Source of the DNA: Paenibacillus sp. VTT E-133291 | GTDB lineage: Bacteria; Bacillota; Bacilli; Paenibacillales; Paenibacillaceae | Assembly (NCBI RefSeq): GCF_002264395.1 | Contig: NZ_NFVA01000001.1 | Coordinates: forward strand, 1 to 64,000 | Direction: 5' to 3' | Length of the DNA stretch: 64,000 nt | Shown here: in pieces, positions 26,230 to 34,245 of the stretch | Layout of the letters: each line of letters starts with the position of its first letter | Position numbering within the stretch: position 1 is the first letter of the stretch | Made by a program: the position numbers and the translations under genes | Notes under the pieces: model-generated | Database searches by the model: none | What the model saw: the letters and a program-made list of their open reading frames with translations, nothing else | What the model was told of the DNA's origin: nothing

Positions 26230-26439
26230 TTGATTATAAACGGTGGTATGGTCTACGTTTCAAAGCCTGAAGAATTACATATAAAATGGGGCGAGAAGTC
26301 AGGGAGTAGAAAATATTTGAAATCAAGAAATATTGAGATCTGCCTGAGGTTTGCTGCTGGTGCAACCGTCGACCAGCTCTCAGGTGAATACTGTCTTTCT
26401 AAGGATAGTATTAAGAAAATCGTTTGTAGTAAAAAATAG
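26230..26439 (+). pseudogene. Truncated second copy of the CD3324-family HTH protein
   Basis: 69 residues from a TTG codon, closely matching the second half of the protein at 22046-22312 (shared 'KWGEKSGSRKYL', 'RNIEICLRFA' and 'SIKKIV'). The first twenty or so residues, including the conserved 'MKYVNAD' start, are missing, and no ribosome site precedes it. The homology begins abruptly at 'INGG'. This suggests a partial duplication that landed behind the acetyltransferase gene. It may still be translated by coupling. Confidence 0.6.
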
Positions 26440-26469
26440 CCGGTCAACCGTAGTGGTTGACCGGCTATT
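26431..26469 (-). terminator. Strong terminator of sleB, facing the CD3324 remnant
   Basis: Perfect 15-bp stem (26435-26449 with 26455-26469) with a 5-base loop. Read on the minus strand it is followed by T6, which fits the sleB gene. It also ends the plus-strand remnant. Confidence 0.85.
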
Positions 26470-26485
26470 ACATTTATTTGAAGCG

Positions 26486-27124
26486 TTAACTCGCAAATAT
26501 ATGCTTACCAATTTTTAAGTTCTGAGGACGAGTCCAGATCCATGCACTAGTAGCTGTATCTGGATTGAAATAATAGATTGAATGGTTTGTTGGGTCCCAA
26601 CCTCGGACAGCATCAAGAGCAGCTAAATAGGCGGTCCGGTTTGGAGTAAGCCAGTATTGACCGTCAGATACGGCTGTAAATGCGCCTTTTTGAAATACAA
26701 CGTCTTTAATATTGTCTGGGAATTGACTTGATTGTATGCGATTCATAACTACAGAGCCAACTGCGACTTGACCTTTATAAGGCTCACCGCGGGATTCACT
26801 GTAAATGACTTTCGCCAGAATATCCATTTCCTCAATATTAAGCGTGTATTTTTTAAGAGAATTCCAAGTTTTTGAACCAGTAACTCCATCGGCATTTAAT
26901 CCGTAGGCCTTTTGAAATTTAGCAACGGCAGCCTTCGTTTGTGATCCATATACACCATCTAAAGGCTGAGTATAGAAATCCAGAGTTTTTAACCGATACT
27001 GAAGATCCCACACATCTCCAGAAGAATTCCCTACGGTTAATACCGGAGCAGCACTAGCCGTACCGATCGTAGCCATGCTTACCAGACCCAAAAGAAGCAA
27101 CAAAGTGAATATTTTAGTCTTCAT
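26486..27124 (-). CDS. sleB: Spore cortex-lytic enzyme / cell wall hydrolase, SleB type
   Basis: A 212-residue exported hydrolase. Signal peptide about 1-25 ending in A-S-A; peptidoglycan-binding domain about 30-90 ('GVYGSQTKAAVAKFQKAYGL'); then the Hydrolase_2 domain about 100-212 with catalytic Glu in 'KVIYSESRGEPYKGQ' and the downstream 'VVMNRIQSSQFP'. SleB lytic transglycosylases degrade cortex peptidoglycan during germination. The partner ypeB is not next to it, so this may be a SleB-like paralogue such as CwlJ/SleB2. AAGGAGG precedes the ATG. Confidence 0.85.
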   Translation of the reverse strand: MKTKIFTLLLLLGLVSMATIGTASAAPVLTVGNSSGDVWDLQYRLKTLDFYTQPLDGVYGSQTKAAVAKFQKAYGLNADGVTGSKTWNSLKKYTLNIEEMDILAKVIYSESRGEPYKGQVAVGSVVMNRIQSSQFPDNIKDVVFQKGAFTAVSDGQYWLTPNRTAYLAALDAVRGWDPTNHSIYYFNPDTATSAWIWTRPQNLKIGKHIFAS

Positions 27125-27299
27125 TGTAGTAGCCTCCTTTCAGAAAACATTATAAATAACCTTCAATAACTGAGACAACACTCATTTATTGGTAATCTAA
27201 TAATCACTTTATATTTTTAAAAATACTTCATTCGGTTTGTGATCTTATGAAATGGGTAAATGAATAATCAGAGGCACATCAACTTCGGAGGTTTTATAT

Positions 27300-27851
27300 A
27301 TGAAAAAGCAAATATTTCTATTCATAATCGCAGCTGCACTTACTCTAAGCGCATGTGGTAATGACAATAGCTATGGCAATAAAATGTCTTCAAACGATAG
27401 AAAAATGGAACATACCGCACACTCTAGTTCAAGTGAAGTACCCGATAATTTGAAAGTGGCAGAGCATCCTGCTTTTGAAATAGGAAGTAAAGCGATTATC
27501 CAAACGGATCATATGGAAGGTATGAAAGGGGCAACAGCAACGATAGTTGGAGCTTATGATACTACAGCCTATATGATTTCTTATAGACCTACAACAGGTG
27601 GAATGCCAGTTACAAACCACAAGTGGATTATTCATGAAGAAATCAAAAAAGCAGCCGACAAACCCTATGAATCCGGCTCAGAAGTTGTAATGGAAGCTGA
27701 CCATATGAAAGATATGAAAGGTGCAACCGCTCAAATTAACGCGGCTGAACACACTACGGTATATATGATTGATTACACACCGACTACGGGTGGAGATAAA
27801 GTGAAAAATCATAAATGGGTAACGGAAGACGAGCTTTCGGCTAAAAAGTAA
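27300..27851 (+). CDS. ydhK: YdhK-type lipoprotein with two DUF1541 repeats
   Basis: A 183-residue lipoprotein. The signal peptide ends in the lipobox L-S-A-C (Cys about 19). After a charged linker there are two DUF1541 repeats of about 55 residues each ('DHMEGMKGATATIVGAYDTTAYMISY' and 'DHMKDMKGATAQINAAEHTTVYMIDY'). Repeated His-Met pairs suggest copper or another metal as ligand, but that is inference. Anchored on the outer face of the membrane. GGAGG sits 9 bases before the ATG. Confidence 0.85.
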   Translation: MKKQIFLFIIAAALTLSACGNDNSYGNKMSSNDRKMEHTAHSSSSEVPDNLKVAEHPAFEIGSKAIIQTDHMEGMKGATATIVGAYDTTAYMISYRPTTGGMPVTNHKWIIHEEIKKAADKPYESGSEVVMEADHMKDMKGATAQINAAEHTTVYMIDYTPTTGGDKVKNHKWVTEDELSAKK

Positions 27852-27888
27852 CCAAAATAAATTTAAGTCCATAAGTAATGAAAAAAAT

Positions 27889-27942
27889 AAGGTAGGAACA
27901 GTCATAGACTTTGTTAAAGGTCTAGGCTGCTCCTACCTTTTT
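27889..27942 (+). terminator. Terminator after ydhK
   Basis: AAGGTAGGA-type stem from 27889 pairs with TCCTACCTT ending at 27939, then T4. Confidence 0.8.
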
Positions 27943-28050
27943 GATTGTTCTTTTATGGGTAGTGAAGTGTTAAAATATCTTTATAAAACACAACTTTGTA
28001 AAACATTCCATTTAAATGGTATTTTCTTTAGAAGGTAGGAGGGTGATTAA

Positions 28051-29037
28051 ATGCCTAACTGGCAGGTGAAATTCGATGAAGAGATGCTTAAGCAAGCTGC
28101 ACAACAGATTCAAGTAGATTGGACAACGATAAAGTATATTGGTGGGTTTGAAAATGTTGTTTATAGCTTTCCAAAAGATGCTCATGAATTTATTTTACGT
28201 GTAACTCATCATTCTCATCAGGAGCAGGAGATGGTTATCTCTGAACTTGACTTTATGGATCATCTTGCAAAGCATGGAGTGCAACTGGCTCCCCCCATTC
28301 CCTTTCAGGATGGTAGTTTGGTACAAACGCTAGTCAAAGATGGGGAAAGATTTATGATCTGTGTAATGGAGAAAGCTCCTGGTGGTCATGTTAATGCTTC
28401 CGATCCCTATTGGGGAACAAATCTTTTTGAGCAATGGGGTGAGGTAACAGGAAGAATGCATGCTTTAGCTCTGCAATACGAGCGTCCGGAGAGTGTTCTG
28501 GCAAGACCACATCAGGGTAAGCTAGAGTTTGACTTTGCTAACTTTGGTATTGTTGAACAGCAGCTTTTTGAAAAGTTGCTTCAAATAAATGATCAGATTA
28601 ACCAGTTGCCGCGGCATCGAGAAGGTTATGGACTATGTCACCGTGATTTGCATCCGGGTAATTTTTTCGTGCATGAGGGGCAGATCACCGTGTTTGACTT
28701 TGATGATTGCGGATACGACTATATGGTGCATGATATTGCCATTGCCGTTTATTATTCGACTATCTTTGGGGATTGGAGCAAACTGGAAGTAGAGCAGAGT
28801 AGAACTTCTGGTCTTGCGGCAGCCATGTTGAAGTCCTTTATGAAGGGGTATAATCGAGAGTATGCGCTCGACAATAAGTGGCTAGAAGAGCTCCCGCTCT
28901 TTATTGAGAAGCGTCGACTGGAATTAGTGCTATTGTTATTTCAAGAGTTTTCGGAGTCACAACGTGAGGAGAATAGAGTGTGGCTTGCCCGCAATATCCA
29001 CGATGCTTTAAATGACAAAGCTTGTTTAGAGCTTTAA
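28051..29037 (+). CDS. Aminoglycoside-phosphotransferase-like (APH) kinase family protein
   Basis: A 328-residue cytoplasmic kinase-fold protein. The nucleotide loop 'YIGGFENVVYSF' is near residue 32, the catalytic loop 'LCHRDLHPGNF' near 200 (Asp and Asn present), and the metal motif 'VFDFDDCGYDY' near 217. The family includes antibiotic, choline, homoserine and fructosamine kinases. The C-terminal 'RRLELVLLLFQEF' is seen in Bacillus housekeeping members of unknown substrate. GGAGGGTGATTAA precedes the ATG. Confidence 0.8.
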   Translation: MPNWQVKFDEEMLKQAAQQIQVDWTTIKYIGGFENVVYSFPKDAHEFILRVTHHSHQEQEMVISELDFMDHLAKHGVQLAPPIPFQDGSLVQTLVKDGERFMICVMEKAPGGHVNASDPYWGTNLFEQWGEVTGRMHALALQYERPESVLARPHQGKLEFDFANFGIVEQQLFEKLLQINDQINQLPRHREGYGLCHRDLHPGNFFVHEGQITVFDFDDCGYDYMVHDIAIAVYYSTIFGDWSKLEVEQSRTSGLAAAMLKSFMKGYNREYALDNKWLEELPLFIEKRRLELVLLLFQEFSESQREENRVWLARNIHDALNDKACLEL

Positions 29038-29054
29038 TGACGGAGGTAACCGAT

Positions 29055-29256
29055 ATGACACCTCCAAAGTATATTTCGAAGCTTGGAAGTGGGCTTTTTC
29101 TCCATAGAACAAGCAATGAATATGCTCACATGGAAAAACCTCAGACTGCGGCTAGAGTATTGTCTAAATGATGCTGTCCAGCCTTTTTACGTAGAGTTTC
29201 AGGGTACAGAAGTAGAAGAAATTTTATTTAAATTAGAAAATCAGCAAACTTTTTAG
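29055..29256 (+). pseudogene. Small gene of unknown function, apparently frameshifted
   Basis: ATG 29055 follows a good GGAGGTAA and runs 38 codons to a stop at 29169-29171. A second frame, open from ATG 29122 to TAG 29254-29256, gives 44 residues with sensible composition ('DAVQPFYVEFQGTEVEEI'). The two overlap, and one base change near 29120-29130 would join them into about 66 residues. No family recognised. The end coincides with an ECF-type -35 element of the next gene. Confidence 0.35.
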
Positions 29257-29271
29257 AGGTCCCCCTGCGTC
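29246..29271 (+). promoter_or_regulatory. ECF-type promoter-like element before the PdaC-like gene
   Basis: AAAC at 29246-29249 with a T5 run, then CGTCCTA at 29268, with 18 bases between AAAC and CGTC. This is one base longer than in the oatA and sigV elements and the weakest of the four. Confidence 0.45.
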
Positions 29272-29328
29272 CTAGCTAATGAGTGTCATCGGAAGGCACT
29301 TATAAATAGAGATGGAGGATGACGAGAT

Positions 29329-30402
29329 ATGAACAAAACAACAAAAAATCTATTTAAAATGAGTGCAGTTGGATGTGCGGCAATTATGGGGGTGAGCTTA
29401 GCTTCCATACCGGTTCATGTGATGGCATCCACATCAGTAGCAGCTAGTGTTTCTTCAATGGTGCAATCTCCGTCCCCAGCGCTTGCTGGTGTTAAGATCC
29501 AAGAAAAAGTTCTTAGCACAACAAGTAAATATCTAATTGCTGATATTAAAGTTCCACAACTAACAGGCATGCTGGACAAGCAATACCAAGATGAGCTGAA
29601 TGATATTATTTTGTCTCATGCTGAAAAGGATTTGGCACAATGGGAACATGACGCCGCTGAAATGGGTAAAAAAGCACAAGCAGATAATAAAGACTACCAT
29701 CCCTACACTCTTAATATCGCTTATGAACTGAAGTCAGATGGAACAGGTAATCCAGCAGGTGTTATTTCCTTGACGATTATTACTGAAGGCTCTGAAGGTG
29801 GAACTAGCATGCCGCGGATTGATACTTATAATGTGAGAAATGTAGCTGAGGCACAACTGGTTACTCTTTCAGATCTGCTCGGTGCTAACTACAAAGAGAA
29901 GCTCGATGCAGATATTCTTGCGGAGATTAAAAAAGACACTGACAAGTATTTTTTGGAAGAGTACAAAGGAACTTCAGTCGAGCAGTCATTTTATATCGAT
30001 AAAGGTGAATTAGTGGTTGTCTTCCCTAAATATAGTATTGCACCTGGATATGTAGGATCACCAGAGTTTCGTTTCAGCTTGAATAGTAATTCCACGGACG
30101 CAGCTAAGCTTGATTTGAAAAATATCCCCAATTTCACTAACAAGCAAGGTGTGCTGATGCTATCATTACGTGATTTAGCCAATCAATTAAACTTTCAATT
30201 GAAGTGGAATCCATCTACCAAAACATCTGAGTTAATGAAGGGAGCACAGTGGACGAGTGTTTCTATTAACAAAGATTCTTATTTTATAGCAAAAATGGCT
30301 CCTAAAGCATTAGGTATTGCTCCAGTGCTTCAAGACAATAAAACGTATGTCCCTGTCCAATTTGTAACAGATATTCTACAGATTGAAGTGCAAGGCATTT
30401 AA
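29329..30402 (+). CDS. Secreted PdaC/RsiV-like protein (DUF4163-DUF3298) with CuAO-N tail
   Basis: A 357-residue exported protein. Signal peptide about 1-34; a DUF4163 (PdaC-type) segment about 50-165; DUF3298 about 175-265, with 'FYIDKGELVVVFPKYSIAPGYVGSPEF'; and a CuAO-N-like tail about 270-357. The DUF4163/DUF3298 part matches the extracellular half of the RsiV-like protein in this window (same 'FYI...G.LV.VF.KY.IAPG..GS.EF' ending), which in B. subtilis RsiV binds lysozyme. It has no membrane anchor and no deacetylase domain. It lies directly upstream of oatA and could be a secreted lysozyme-binding protein. Confidence 0.75.
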   Translation: MNKTTKNLFKMSAVGCAAIMGVSLASIPVHVMASTSVAASVSSMVQSPSPALAGVKIQEKVLSTTSKYLIADIKVPQLTGMLDKQYQDELNDIILSHAEKDLAQWEHDAAEMGKKAQADNKDYHPYTLNIAYELKSDGTGNPAGVISLTIITEGSEGGTSMPRIDTYNVRNVAEAQLVTLSDLLGANYKEKLDADILAEIKKDTDKYFLEEYKGTSVEQSFYIDKGELVVVFPKYSIAPGYVGSPEFRFSLNSNSTDAAKLDLKNIPNFTNKQGVLMLSLRDLANQLNFQLKWNPSTKTSELMKGAQWTSVSINKDSYFIAKMAPKALGIAPVLQDNKTYVPVQFVTDILQIEVQGI

Positions 30403-30405
30403 TAG

Positions 30406-30448
30406 AAAAGATATCTGGCAGATTTCTCTGCCAGATATCTTTTTTAAA
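30406..30448 (+). terminator. Terminator before oatA
   Basis: Perfect 17-bp stem (30406-30422 with 30427-30443), loop TTTC, then further T. It separates the PdaC-like gene from oatA. Confidence 0.9.
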
Positions 30449-30473
30449 TTAATAACATTTTCACTTGTTTACA

Positions 30474-30501
30474 GAACTTTTCATGCGTTTACAGCGTCTT
30501 A
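30474..30501 (+). promoter_or_regulatory. ECF (SigV-type) promoter of oatA
   Basis: GAACTTTT at 30474-30481 and CGTCTTAC at 30495-30502, with 17 bases between GAAC and CGTC. The sigV element at 32591 has the same arrangement and the identical CGTCTTAC. Confidence 0.75.
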
Positions 30502-30540
30502 CTAATGGAACGATAAATCGACGGTAAGGACTGAAACATA

Positions 30541-32574
30541 ATGAAAGACAACACGAAGCTTTTCAGAAATAATATGAGGAGCCAGTCTTCTATACAATCT
30601 GTAGGCGGCAGGCGTTATGTGCCAGGAATTGATGGTCTAAGGGCTTTATCAGTACTCGCTGTAATCGCATATCATTTGAATCTGAAATGGGCTGAGGGTG
30701 GACTTCTCGGCGTTGGAATATTTTTTGTTATCTCAGGATATCTCATAACTGACCAAATCATTACCCAGTGGGAGCGGCACCGAAGACTGAACCTTTTAGA
30801 CTTTTGGGTTCGTAGGGCGCGGAGGCTGTTGCCTGCGATGGTCGTCATGCTTTTTGTGGTTGCCATATGGCTTTTAATTATAGAACCATCAAGATTGTTT
30901 GGGCTCAAGGGTGACTTTATGTCTTCCTTATTTTACTTCAACAACTGGTGGCTAATATTTCATAATGTGTCCTATTTTGAAAGCTTTGGCCCACCATCTC
31001 CGATCGGACATTTATGGTCGCTTTCTATTGAAGGGCAGTTTTATATTCTATGGCCAATAGCTCTCATCATCGTGATGAAAATCGCTCGTCGGCGAGGTAA
31101 GCTTATTGCATGGATTATGGCTTGCGCTGCAGTCTCGGCCTTAGCGATGGCATTGATCTACGTACCGGGCACAGACCCAAGTAGAGTGTATTATGGAACG
31201 GATACTCGCGTATTTGCGCTTCTCATTGGAGCAGCACTTGCAGTTGCTTGGCCAAGTCAGAAACTTAATGATAAGGTCTCAGAACCGGCTCGGCGTATGC
31301 TTGATATTGTTGGGGGATTAGGACTCATACTATTGTTAGTCCTTTTTAATCAGGTTAATGAGTTTAATGATTTGCTTTACCGTGGTGGGTTTCTAGTGAT
31401 TTCTTTGATTGCTGCAGTAGTTATTGCTGTACTCGCTCATCCTGCTAGCCGCCTGGGATCGATCGTAGGCTGTAAACCTTTGCGTTGGATCGGGTTGCGA
31501 TCATATAGCTTGTACATATGGCATTTTCCAGTTATTATCCTTAGCAGTCCGAATGTGAGTACTGAAGAAAGCGGCATACTTCGTATTATCGTTCAGGTAG
31601 GAGTAAGTTTTCTTCTAGCAGCATTATCATATAAGTATGTAGAGGAGCCTATTCGTCGAGGTTCACTTAAGGAAACTTGGAAGAACATCAGTGTAAAACG
31701 ACGGGGTGGTCTTCGTCCAGGCTTCTTAATGGCTATCATTGCTGTGATTCTTATCCCTATTGCATGTAAAGGCTATTTGTTAAATGCTGGATCGGATACA
31801 TCTGCGATCGAATCGGCAGATATGCAGTATGAACAACAACAGCTGCAACAGCAAGAACAACAAGATTCGGGAATAAAGGATGATCCCATAGATCGCAAAG
31901 CGATAGACAAGAGTGAAACTGATAAACCATCCTTACCAGCCATGACAACAGCTACATCCGAACCTGAAGTGAACAAACCTGATCCTAAAGTGAACAAACC
32001 TGATCCTAAAGTGGGAACTATTAATAAAGAAGTGTCTAAGCCTGAATCAGATGTGAACAAAACTGTTCCTGAAGAAAAAAAACCTGTGGCTGTGAAGAGT
32101 CAAGCTGGGAATGACGTTACGGCCATTGGAGATTCTGTCATTTTGGACGTAGCACCATACCTCTCAAAGAAAGTACCTGGCATTGTCATCGAGGGCGAAA
32201 TTGGTCGTCAGATGGCGAAAGCTCAGGAGGTAGTGGATCAGCTTAAAGCTCAAGGCCGGTTAGGTAAAAAGGTGATCATTGAGCTGGGGACTAACGGATC
32301 TTTTAGTTCAAAGCAGTTACGTAATCTCCTGGATTCACTAAGTGATGCTGAGCAGATTCTTTTGGTCAATACACGTGTCCCAAGGAAGTGGGAAAATAAT
32401 GTGAATCACAACATTTCAAAAGTTTCCAGTGAATATAGTAATACGACCGTAGTAGACTGGTACTCTGCTAGTGAAGGGAAAGACGATTATTTCTACGAAG
32501 ACGGCGTGCATCTGAAGCCTGAGGGTTCTAAGTATTACGCCTCACTTCTCGCGAAAGCTTTGGATAGTGAATAA
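30541..32574 (+). CDS. oatA: Peptidoglycan O-acetyltransferase OatA
   Basis: A 677-residue membrane enzyme that acetylates the C6 hydroxyl of N-acetylmuramic acid and makes the wall resistant to lysozyme. The N-terminal acyltransferase_3 domain (about 25-400) has the start 'GIDGLRALSVLAVIAYHL' with catalytic His and about ten helices. A charged linker (about 415-525) with tandem 'VNKPDPK' repeats leads to an extracellular SGNH domain with Ser532 in 'GDS', 'ELGTNG' and Asp654/His657 in 'DGVH'. It sits next to the sigV-rsiV pair as in the B. subtilis operon, but in a separate unit with its own ECF-type promoter. Confidence 0.9.
   Translation: MKDNTKLFRNNMRSQSSIQSVGGRRYVPGIDGLRALSVLAVIAYHLNLKWAEGGLLGVGIFFVISGYLITDQIITQWERHRRLNLLDFWVRRARRLLPAMVVMLFVVAIWLLIIEPSRLFGLKGDFMSSLFYFNNWWLIFHNVSYFESFGPPSPIGHLWSLSIEGQFYILWPIALIIVMKIARRRGKLIAWIMACAAVSALAMALIYVPGTDPSRVYYGTDTRVFALLIGAALAVAWPSQKLNDKVSEPARRMLDIVGGLGLILLLVLFNQVNEFNDLLYRGGFLVISLIAAVVIAVLAHPASRLGSIVGCKPLRWIGLRSYSLYIWHFPVIILSSPNVSTEESGILRIIVQVGVSFLLAALSYKYVEEPIRRGSLKETWKNISVKRRGGLRPGFLMAIIAVILIPIACKGYLLNAGSDTSAIESADMQYEQQQLQQQEQQDSGIKDDPIDRKAIDKSETDKPSLPAMTTATSEPEVNKPDPKVNKPDPKVGTINKEVSKPESDVNKTVPEEKKPVAVKSQAGNDVTAIGDSVILDVAPYLSKKVPGIVIEGEIGRQMAKAQEVVDQLKAQGRLGKKVIIELGTNGSFSSKQLRNLLDSLSDAEQILLVNTRVPRKWENNVNHNISKVSSEYSNTTVVDWYSASEGKDDYFYEDGVHLKPEGSKYYASLLAKALDSE
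31969..32010 (+). repeat. Two perfect 21-bp tandem repeats in the oatA linker
   Basis: Two identical 21-base units (31969-31989 and 31990-32010) encode V-N-K-P-D-P-K twice in the surface linker. Further degenerate copies flank them. Confidence 0.85.
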
Positions 32575-32590
32575 AAATAATTAATTCTCC

Positions 32591-32618
32591 AAACTTTTTG
32601 AACTCGCTAAACGTCTTA
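32591..32618 (+). promoter_or_regulatory. ECF (SigV-type) autoregulatory promoter of sigV
   Basis: AAACTTTTT at 32591-32599 and CGTCTTAC at 32612-32619, with 17 bases between AAAC and CGTC. Shared with oatA, which implies positive autoregulation. Confidence 0.75.
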
Positions 32619-32663
32619 CACCTATTACAACACTAGATAACAAACAGAGAAGGATAATCTACA

Positions 32664-33176
32664 ATGTTGAAGTTGAATAGGAAAACCGAAAAAATACTAA
32701 CCAATTGTATCATCGAAAACAAAGAGAATGTCTACAGACTCGCCTACAGCTATGTCAAAAACAAAGAGGATGCTCTTGATATTGTTCAGGATTCCATTTA
32801 TAAAGCGATGGATAATCTTGAGTTGTTGAAGAATCCTGATGCCGTGAAAAGCTGGTTTTACCGTATTGTCGTGAATACTTCGCTAGACTTTCTGCGCAGA
32901 AATAAAAAGGTCCAGACGATGGAGCCAGAGATGATAGATGTCTATTGTCCTGGTGCAGAGGATGTTTACTCGGATATAGATTTGAAAAGAACCCTTGAAG
33001 ATCTGCCGGCGAAATACCGAAGCGTGATCGTATTGAGATACTTTGAAGATATGAAGATTAGTGAAGTGGCGGAAGTTCTAAACGAGAACAACAATACGAT
33101 AAAAACAAGACTGTATCAGGCACTTCAGTTATTGCGGGTGAAACTGAAGGATGAAGCCTCAAAGGAGATTATGTAA
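32664..33176 (+). CDS. sigV: ECF sigma factor, SigV-like
   Basis: A 170-residue sigma-70 family protein of ECF type. Region 2 includes 'YRLAYSYVKNKEDALDIVQDSIYKAM' and 'WFYRIVVNTSLDFLRR'. Region 4 includes 'LPAKYRSVIVLRYFEDMKISEVAEVL...NTIKTRLYQALQLLR'. It is followed after a single base by an RsiV-type anti-sigma gene and preceded by oatA, matching the lysozyme-responsive SigV system of B. subtilis. Its own promoter carries the motif it is expected to recognise. AGAAGGATAA is the ribosome site. Confidence 0.85.
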   Translation: MLKLNRKTEKILTNCIIENKENVYRLAYSYVKNKEDALDIVQDSIYKAMDNLELLKNPDAVKSWFYRIVVNTSLDFLRRNKKVQTMEPEMIDVYCPGAEDVYSDIDLKRTLEDLPAKYRSVIVLRYFEDMKISEVAEVLNENNNTIKTRLYQALQLLRVKLKDEASKEIM

Positions 33177-33177
33177 G

Positions 33178-34065
33178 ATGGTAGACCATTTAAAAGATTT
33201 ACATAAGGAATATAGCGAGGTTCCTATTCCAGAACAATTAGATTTAATAGTGAATCGGTCTCTGAAGCAATCACTTAAAGAAAGAAGAAAAAAACGGTTG
33301 AAATATAAATGGTTTGCCAGTGTGAGTGTTGCTGCTATTGTCTTTTTGATTGCGATTAACACTAGTATAACCGTGGCGAGTGCATTATCTGCCATTCCAG
33401 GTGTCGATCGACTCATTAAAGTGCTAACTATTAAAGAATATATAGTAGCGGAGGATAACTACGATGCCAATATCAAAGTTCCTGCCGTTACGAATATGGA
33501 GAACAAGGATCTCGAGCTTGGATTAAACCAGAAGTATTTGAGCGAGAATAAGGCACTCTACGAAAAGTTCCAATCTGAGATTGAACAGTTGAAGAAGCAG
33601 GGCGGAGGTCATTTGGGTCTGGACACGAATTATGAAGTCAAAACAGACAATGATCGTATTTTCTCCATTGGAAGATATGTTGTAGAAACGTCAGGTTCTT
33701 CTTCTGAGGAAGTTGCTTTTGATACGATAGACAAAGTGAACCAAATCCTTATTACATTACCAATGTTATTTAAGGATGAGCAATACATTGAGCGGATTAG
33801 CCAAAATATTAAAGAGCAGATGATTGCACAAATGAAGGCTGACCCCGATATTGTGTATTGGATCCCGGAGAACGGGGATGAAGTGTCAACTGATATGTTT
33901 ACTTCTATTTCAAAAGATCAGAGCTTCTATATCAATGATGATGGCAAGCTTGTGATTGTGTTTAATAAATATGATATAGCTCCAGGTTCTATGGGTTCTG
34001 TTGAATTCGTGATCCCAACTGAAGTCATAGCAGGGGATCTGGTAAGTCAGAAGTATATTCAGTAA
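33178..34065 (+). CDS. rsiV: Anti-sigma factor RsiV-like, extracellular DUF3298 domain
   Basis: About 295 residues. A basic cytoplasmic part (1-44) holds the sigma factor. One membrane segment (about 45-65) ends in 'TVASALSAIPG', a plausible signal-peptidase site as used in RsiV activation. The conserved 'IPGVDRLIKVLTIKEY' follows, then an extracellular DUF4163/DUF3298 domain ending in 'FNKYDIAPGSMGSVEF'. In B. subtilis this domain binds lysozyme, which exposes RsiV to cleavage. I chose ATG 33178, two bases after the sigV stop, with AAAGGAG at 33161-33167, over an upstream frame overlapping sigV. Confidence 0.85.
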   Translation: MVDHLKDLHKEYSEVPIPEQLDLIVNRSLKQSLKERRKKRLKYKWFASVSVAAIVFLIAINTSITVASALSAIPGVDRLIKVLTIKEYIVAEDNYDANIKVPAVTNMENKDLELGLNQKYLSENKALYEKFQSEIEQLKKQGGGHLGLDTNYEVKTDNDRIFSIGRYVVETSGSSSEEVAFDTIDKVNQILITLPMLFKDEQYIERISQNIKEQMIAQMKADPDIVYWIPENGDEVSTDMFTSISKDQSFYINDDGKLVIVFNKYDIAPGSMGSVEFVIPTEVIAGDLVSQKYIQ

Positions 34066-34070
34066 TAATA

Positions 34071-34110
34071 AAAGACCGGCTGGAGAGTTCTCTCTTTGCC
34101 GGTCTTTATT
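34071..34110 (+). terminator. Terminator after sigV-rsiV
   Basis: AAAGACCGGC at 34071-34080 pairs with GCCGGTCTTT at 34098-34107. Confidence 0.85.
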
Positions 34111-34245
34111 CAAATATAAGAAAGTATAAGTGTACACTATAATTTATCCTTATATTTCTCGCTTAAACACTACTGTCCTTATAAGGACGCCGAAGCCGTT
34201 TATGCTTGCTCGTAAACGAATGATTATTGAAGAGCTAATTCATTC

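Noticed and set aside
31773-32060. Minus-strand frame with a serine/cysteine-rich product in oatA
   Set aside because: Generated by the Gln-rich and Pro-Lys repeat codons of the OatA linker. No start signals.
33151-33177. Upstream start of the anti-sigma gene overlapping sigV
   Set aside because: ATG 33178 has AAAGGAG at the right distance and gives the normal family start.
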